Positions 60,445 through 64,000 of a stretch of 64,000 nucleotides of DNA are shown here, piece by piece. How positions within the stretch are numbered: the stretch's first letter is position 1; the number at the start of each line of letters is the position of its first letter. Under the pieces are notes generated by a model, which saw nothing but the letters and a program-made list of their open reading frames with translations, was not told where the DNA came from and made no database searches. The stretch is from Elusimicrobiales bacterium (GTDB lineage Bacteria > Elusimicrobiota > Elusimicrobia > Elusimicrobiales > UBA9959). Both the position numbers and the translations under genes were made by a program. The DNA is taken from positions 62,001 to 126,000 of the forward strand of contig JAQTZB010000007.1 of NCBI GenBank assembly GCA_028688015.1, written 5' to 3'.

Positions 60445-61659
60445 TCAGCGGCCGGGCGCCTCCGCCGCCACGCGTGTGCGCAGGCCGGCTATTATGCTCG
60501 CCCGGTCGTACTCGGTTTCCAGCAGCCGCCTGGCATTGGCGGAAAAATTATCCGTCCCACCCTGGCTGCTGAAATAAAATCGAAGGAAGCCGTCGCAGAT
60601 AGCTTCGGGGCTGTCGGGGTCTGCGCTCAACCCTATCCCATGCCGCTCGACCAGGTTCTTCACCTCTCCGTTCATCACCGCGAAGATCGGCTTATGGAAG
60701 GCCAGGTAGGCCTGAAACTTGGCCGGCACCACCAGATTCAGGCCGGGGGTATTGCTCAGCGAGACTATCATAACGTCGCTGGCCCTGAAGAAGGCGGGCA
60801 TCGCATGACTCGGGTGCCGCCCCCAAAAAGTAACGCCGGGGATGTCCCCTTCTTTCGCCAGGGTCTTCAATGTCTCCAGGCAGGAGCCGTCCCCGACGAT
60901 ATTGAGTTTAAGCTCCGGCTGTTGTTTAACGGCCAGTGCGAAACCGCGCAATATGTTTTCCAGGTTCTGCAGCTTGCCCACGTTGCCGGCGAAGGTAAAA
61001 TTAAAACCTTCAGGCAGCGGCATACGCTCCGCCCCGCCGTCGGGGACCACGGTGGGCCAGTTCGGGAAATGGGTCACACGCGCGCCGGGGACATACTCGG
61101 CTATGCGCCTGCCAAAACCCTCGCAGGAGACAAATATCTCCGCGCAGTTGGCGTATACAAAGCGGATAAGCAGGCCCAGGAGCCAGTCCAGCAGACGCGT
61201 CTTCTTAAACCCGTAGGAGTACACCATATCCGGCCAGATGTCCTGAGTCCAGATCGTGACCGGTATACCGTATAACCTGCCCGCCACTACCGCCGGGATG
61301 GCCAGCGTAAGCGGCCCTGTCTGATAGACGAAGATCCGGTCATAACCCCGCGCCTTTACAAGCGCGGCCAAGGTGCCTAGGAAGGCAAAACTTAAATAGT
61401 TGAGCAGCTTCAGCGCCAGCGAATCGCGGTAGCCCGTAACCGTGAAGAACCGGAAGATGTTCATCCCTTTCCAGTTCTCCGAAGAAAAAAAAGAGTTGGC
61501 GTAGCCGGGGAAGAGCCGCCCGGCCGGGTAACTGGGCGCTTGTGTGAGAACATCCACCGCCATCCCTCCGGCGGTCCACTCGGCCGCCAGGTCGTTGACA
61601 ATGAATTCCTCCGGATAAAACCTTTCGGTTACTATCAGAACCTTGAGTTTCTCCGGCAT
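60445..61659 (-). CDS. wbuB: GT4 glycosyltransferase, WbuB-like (L-FucNAc transferase)
   Basis: 404 residues. LIVTERFYPEEFIVNDLAAE, TQAPSYPAGRLFPGY, WTQDIWPDMVYSYGF, and the donor-site GITFWGR-like PGVTFWGRHPSHAMPAF are typical of WbuB, the N-acetylfucosamine transferase of E. coli O-antigen loci. It follows the 2-epimerase by seven nt in the same operon, as in E. coli O26-type clusters. Its stop directly abuts the fcl stop on the other strand. Confidence 0.82.
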   Translation of the reverse strand: MPEKLKVLIVTERFYPEEFIVNDLAAEWTAGGMAVDVLTQAPSYPAGRLFPGYANSFFSSENWKGMNIFRFFTVTGYRDSLALKLLNYLSFAFLGTLAALVKARGYDRIFVYQTGPLTLAIPAVVAGRLYGIPVTIWTQDIWPDMVYSYGFKKTRLLDWLLGLLIRFVYANCAEIFVSCEGFGRRIAEYVPGARVTHFPNWPTVVPDGGAERMPLPEGFNFTFAGNVGKLQNLENILRGFALAVKQQPELKLNIVGDGSCLETLKTLAKEGDIPGVTFWGRHPSHAMPAFFRASDVMIVSLSNTPGLNLVVPAKFQAYLAFHKPIFAVMNGEVKNLVERHGIGLSADPDSPEAICDGFLRFYFSSQGGTDNFSANARRLLETEYDRASIIAGLRTRVAAEAPGR

Positions 61660-61666
61660 CGCGGTC

Positions 61667-62800
61667 TCAGTTGGTTTTGCGCCAGACGGTGCGGTTAATA
61701 TAGTCCGTGTAGCTCAGGATTATCCGCAGGACTTTCTTGGAAACATTGTCCACGTCGTAGTCCCCGACCAGGCGGAACCGGCGCTCGGCGGCGGAATGCT
61801 GCTGCGTTACCACGGCCACCGACTCCAGCACGCGCTCGGCCTTCAGCCCGCACATGATCAGCGTGCCCTCGTCCATGCCCTCGGGGCGCTCGTGCGCCTG
61901 CCGGATGGTCACGGCGGGCACGTTGAGGATGGTGGACTCCTCGGTGATGGTGCCGCTGTCCGACACCACGCAGAAGGCGTTGAGCTGCAGCTTCACGTAG
62001 TCGTAGAAGCCCAGCGGCTTGAGGAAGCTTATGCGCTTGTCCAGGCCCTTAACACCGAGCTCTTCGAGCTTCTTGCGGGTGCGCGGGTGCGTGGAGACTA
62101 TGACCGGCATGCTGTACTTCTTCGCCAGCGCGTTCAGCGAGTCCAGCAGGTTGCGGAAATTCTCGGGGCTGTCTATGTTCTCCTCGCGGTGCGTGCTCAC
62201 CACGAAATAGGCGGTCTCTTTCAGCTTAAGCCGCTTCAGCACGTCGGACTTGAGGATCTTCGGCATGTAATAGGCCAGCACTTCCTTCATGGGCGAGCCG
62301 GTCTTTATCACGGTCTCGGGGCGCAGCCCCTCGCTTACCAGGTAGCGCCGGGCGTGCTCGGTCAGCGTCATGTTGATGTCGCTTAAATGGTCCACCACCT
62401 TGCGGTTGAGCTCCTCGGGCACCCGCTGGTCGAAGGAGCGGTTGCCGGCCTCCATGTGGAACACCGGGATCTTGCGGCGCTTGGCCGCCATCACGGACAG
62501 GCAGCTGTTGGTGTCGCCGTAGAGCAGCACGGCGTCGGGCCGCTCCTTCTCCATCACGGCGTCGGCCTTGGCTATGATATTGCCGATAGTCTCGCCCAGC
62601 GTCTTGCCGACGGAGTCCAGGAAGTAGTCCGGCTTGCGGATGCCGAGCTCTTTGAAGAAGATCTCGTTGAGCTCGTAGTCGTAGTTCTGGCCCGTGTGCA
62701 CGATCACGTGCTTCAGGTGTTGCTCGGCCTCGTGCATCACGCGGCTCAGTTTTATGATCTCAGGCCGCGTCCCGACGATGGTCATTAATTTCAAAGGCAT
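61667..62800 (-). CDS. fnlC: UDP-N-acetylglucosamine 2-epimerase family, FnlC/WecB-like
   Basis: 377 residues. IVGTRPEIIKLSRVMHEA, VHTGQNYDYELNEIFFKELG, VLLYGDTNSCLSVMAAKRR, FHMEAGNRSFDQRVPEELNR, DHLSDIN and GTITEESTILNVPAVTIR are all family hallmarks. Between the 4,6-dehydratase and the WbuB-like gene, the best fit is the last step to UDP-L-FucNAc (FnlC/WbjD/CapG). GGGAGA site. Confidence 0.88.
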   Translation of the reverse strand: MPLKLMTIVGTRPEIIKLSRVMHEAEQHLKHVIVHTGQNYDYELNEIFFKELGIRKPDYFLDSVGKTLGETIGNIIAKADAVMEKERPDAVLLYGDTNSCLSVMAAKRRKIPVFHMEAGNRSFDQRVPEELNRKVVDHLSDINMTLTEHARRYLVSEGLRPETVIKTGSPMKEVLAYYMPKILKSDVLKRLKLKETAYFVVSTHREENIDSPENFRNLLDSLNALAKKYSMPVIVSTHPRTRKKLEELGVKGLDKRISFLKPLGFYDYVKLQLNAFCVVSDSGTITEESTILNVPAVTIRQAHERPEGMDEGTLIMCGLKAERVLESVAVVTQQHSAAERRFRLVGDYDVDNVSKKVLRIILSYTDYINRTVWRKTN

Positions 62801-62828
62801 AGGTTCTCCCGGTTTCCCGACGCGCTCG

Positions 62829-63842
62829 CTACTTCAGCTCCGCCCGCACCTCGGGCAGCTTCAGCAGCATTTCCTTCACTTGCTTCACGTTCAGGCGCTC
62901 GGTGTTGTGCGAGGTATAATCCTCCAGCAGCGCCTCTTTCTTGTCTCCCTCGGTGAAATACTTGTTGTAGTTCAGGTCGCGGCTGTCCATGTTCACCCGG
63001 AAGTAGTCCCCCATGTCCTGGGCGCGGCGGAGCTCCTCGGTAGTGACCAACGTCTCGTAGATCTTCTCGCCGTGGCGGATGCCGATGGTCTTCACGGGCA
63101 CGTCCGACTTGAACAGGTCCTTGAGCGCCTGGGCCAGGTCGGCCACCGTGCAGGCCGGGGCCTTCCGTACGAAAATATCCCCCTGCCCGGCGTGCTTGAA
63201 GGCGAAGAGCACCAGTTTTATCGCCTCGGGCAGCGGCAGCAGGAAGCGCGTCATGTTCGGGTCGGTGACGGTGATCGGCTTGCCGGCCTTGATCTGCTTG
63301 ATGAACAGCGGGATCACCGAGCCGCGCGAGCACATCACGTTGCCGTAGCGCACGCAGGACACGGTGGTGTCCTTCTCCCCCAGCCCGCGGCACGCGGCCT
63401 GGGCCACCTTCTCCATCAGGGCCTTGGTCATGCCCATCGCGTTCACCGGGTAGACGGCCTTGTCGGTGCCCAGGCAGACCACGCTCTCCACCTTGTGTGC
63501 TATCGCGGACTCCACCACGTTGTGGCTGCCCAAAATATTGGTCATCACGGCCTGGATCGGGAAGAACTCGCAGGAGGGCACCTGCTTGAGCGCCGCGGCG
63601 TGGAACACCAGGTCCACGCCCTTCATCGCAGCATCCACGCTGTCGCGCTCGCGCACGTCGCCTATGTAGAACTTTACCTTCGGGTTATTGAGCTCTATGC
63701 GCATGTGCTCCTGCTTCAGCTCGTCGCGGCTGAAGATGCGCACCTCTTTGTACTCTTTGTCGAGGATAGTGTCGAGCAGCTCGTGGCCGAAAGAGCCGGT
63801 TCCGCCGGTGATCAGGAGGGTCTTGTTCTTCAGGTTGGGCAT
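62829..63842 (-). CDS. fnlA: UDP-GlcNAc 4,6-dehydratase/5-epimerase, FnlA/WbjB/CapE-like
   Basis: 337 residues. LLITGGTGSFGHELLDTIL, FSRDELKQEHMR, VFHAAALKQVPSCEFFPI, CLGTDKAVYPVNAMGMTKAL (Met in place of the SDR Tyr, usual for this branch) and VRYGNVMCSRGSVIPLF. It makes UDP-2-acetamido-2,6-dideoxy-4-keto sugar, the first step of the L-FucNAc route. Followed by the 2-epimerase 28 nt later. Confidence 0.9.
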   Translation of the reverse strand: MPNLKNKTLLITGGTGSFGHELLDTILDKEYKEVRIFSRDELKQEHMRIELNNPKVKFYIGDVRERDSVDAAMKGVDLVFHAAALKQVPSCEFFPIQAVMTNILGSHNVVESAIAHKVESVVCLGTDKAVYPVNAMGMTKALMEKVAQAACRGLGEKDTTVSCVRYGNVMCSRGSVIPLFIKQIKAGKPITVTDPNMTRFLLPLPEAIKLVLFAFKHAGQGDIFVRKAPACTVADLAQALKDLFKSDVPVKTIGIRHGEKIYETLVTTEELRRAQDMGDYFRVNMDSRDLNYNKYFTEGDKKEALLEDYTSHNTERLNVKQVKEMLLKLPEVRAELK

Positions 63843-63851
63843 TGTTTTCCT

Positions 63852-64000
63852 TTACTTGCGCCAGGTTTCGTACGGGGTGGCGTCCGCGGCCATTTCGGCC
63901 ATCATCTGTTTCCACGGCGGGCAGGCGAAGCCCGCGGCCGCCGCGAAGCGCTCCCCTTTCAGGTCGCGCCGCATCTCAAAACTGTCGTCGGGCTCTATCT
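63852..64000 (-). CDS. RmlD-like sugar-nucleotide reductase, C-terminal end only
   Basis: The last 48 codons of a gene cut by the window edge, stop at 63852-63854. The tail MRRDLKGERFAAAAGFACPP, then WKQMMAEMAADATPY, resembles the C-termini of RmlD/RfbD-type NADPH reductases, which often sit between a FnlA-type dehydratase and a 2-epimerase. A CapF/FnlB type with a C-terminal cupin is less likely from this tail. Nine nt separate it from the dehydratase start. Confidence 0.6.
   Translation of the reverse strand, partial: IEPDDSFEMRRDLKGERFAAAAGFACPPWKQMMAEMAADATPYETWRK

Overview
The window is one contiguous stretch of a GC-rich, densely coding genome from a Gram-negative, probably anaerobic bacterium. 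Evidence for a diderm envelope: a FadL/OmpP1-type outer-membrane protein, LPS-type glycosyltransferases, an O-antigen ligase-like protein and an initiating sugar-phosphate transferase. Evidence for anaerobic fermentative life: a complete group 3b-type [NiFe] hydrogenase (HydBGDA order), cobalamin uptake, and a gap-pgk operon. The MinD-type HypB partner, the cyclic-2,3-diphosphoglycerate-synthetase-like protein between gap and pgk, and the SpoIID/sixA/uppP mix fit an uncultured phylum such as Elusimicrobiota. That placement is inference only; no rRNA gene is present.

Layout. 1-269: a palindromic dispersed repeat. 270-2880: btuFCD cobalamin importer behind a cobalamin riboswitch. 2888-7833: hypA, a MinD-type HypB-like ATPase and two tandem histidine kinases in overlapping frames, followed by a FadL-like porin. 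7891-11244: an ECF sigma factor, a putative anti-sigma factor and three secreted proteins, two of them RcpC/CpaB-like. 11332-14291: trmO, a flavoprotein, and a secreted protein behind a long structured leader. 14354-21777: hydrogenase operon hydBGDA with its maturation protease, then a GH5-like glycosidase, an amino-acid permease and ybaB. 22015-25504: sixA, SpoIID-like, uppP, AI-2E/PerM-like. 25566-28648: PD-(D/E)XK nuclease, rsmD, a receiver-metallo-beta-lactamase fusion, DUF3467. 28728-33457: secreted protein, second repeat copy, cspA, glgP, tRNA-Ala. 33468-38688: four glycosyltransferases and a peptidoglycan amidase. 38752-42075: lysA, a third palindromic element, tRNA-Leu, and a CNNM-CBS-EIIA fusion. 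42084-46207: gap, cPGS-like, pgk, secG. 46373-64000: a large surface-polysaccharide region.

How the genes work together. The polysaccharide region holds UXS, an O-antigen ligase-like protein and an initiating transferase. It also holds an eight-gene translationally coupled operon (59409 down to 51618) encoding an SDR, a split transketolase, a B12-radical SAM protein, heptose kinase and guanylyltransferase homologues, an E1/ColD-like PLP dehydratase with active-site His, and a glycosyltransferase. Beyond it lie GDP-fucose synthase and an L-FucNAc-type set (4,6-dehydratase, 2-epimerase, WbuB-like transferase, and a reductase cut by the window end). I consider the coupled operon the best candidate for an undescribed system: a predicted route to a GDP-activated deoxy, possibly branched or chain-extended heptose.

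Expression signals. Several genes have a TATAAT-like element exactly 6 nt before the start codon and no Shine-Dalgarno sequence, suggesting leaderless transcripts. Many convergent pairs share long bidirectional terminators. No CRISPR array, rRNA, integrase or transposase gene was seen.
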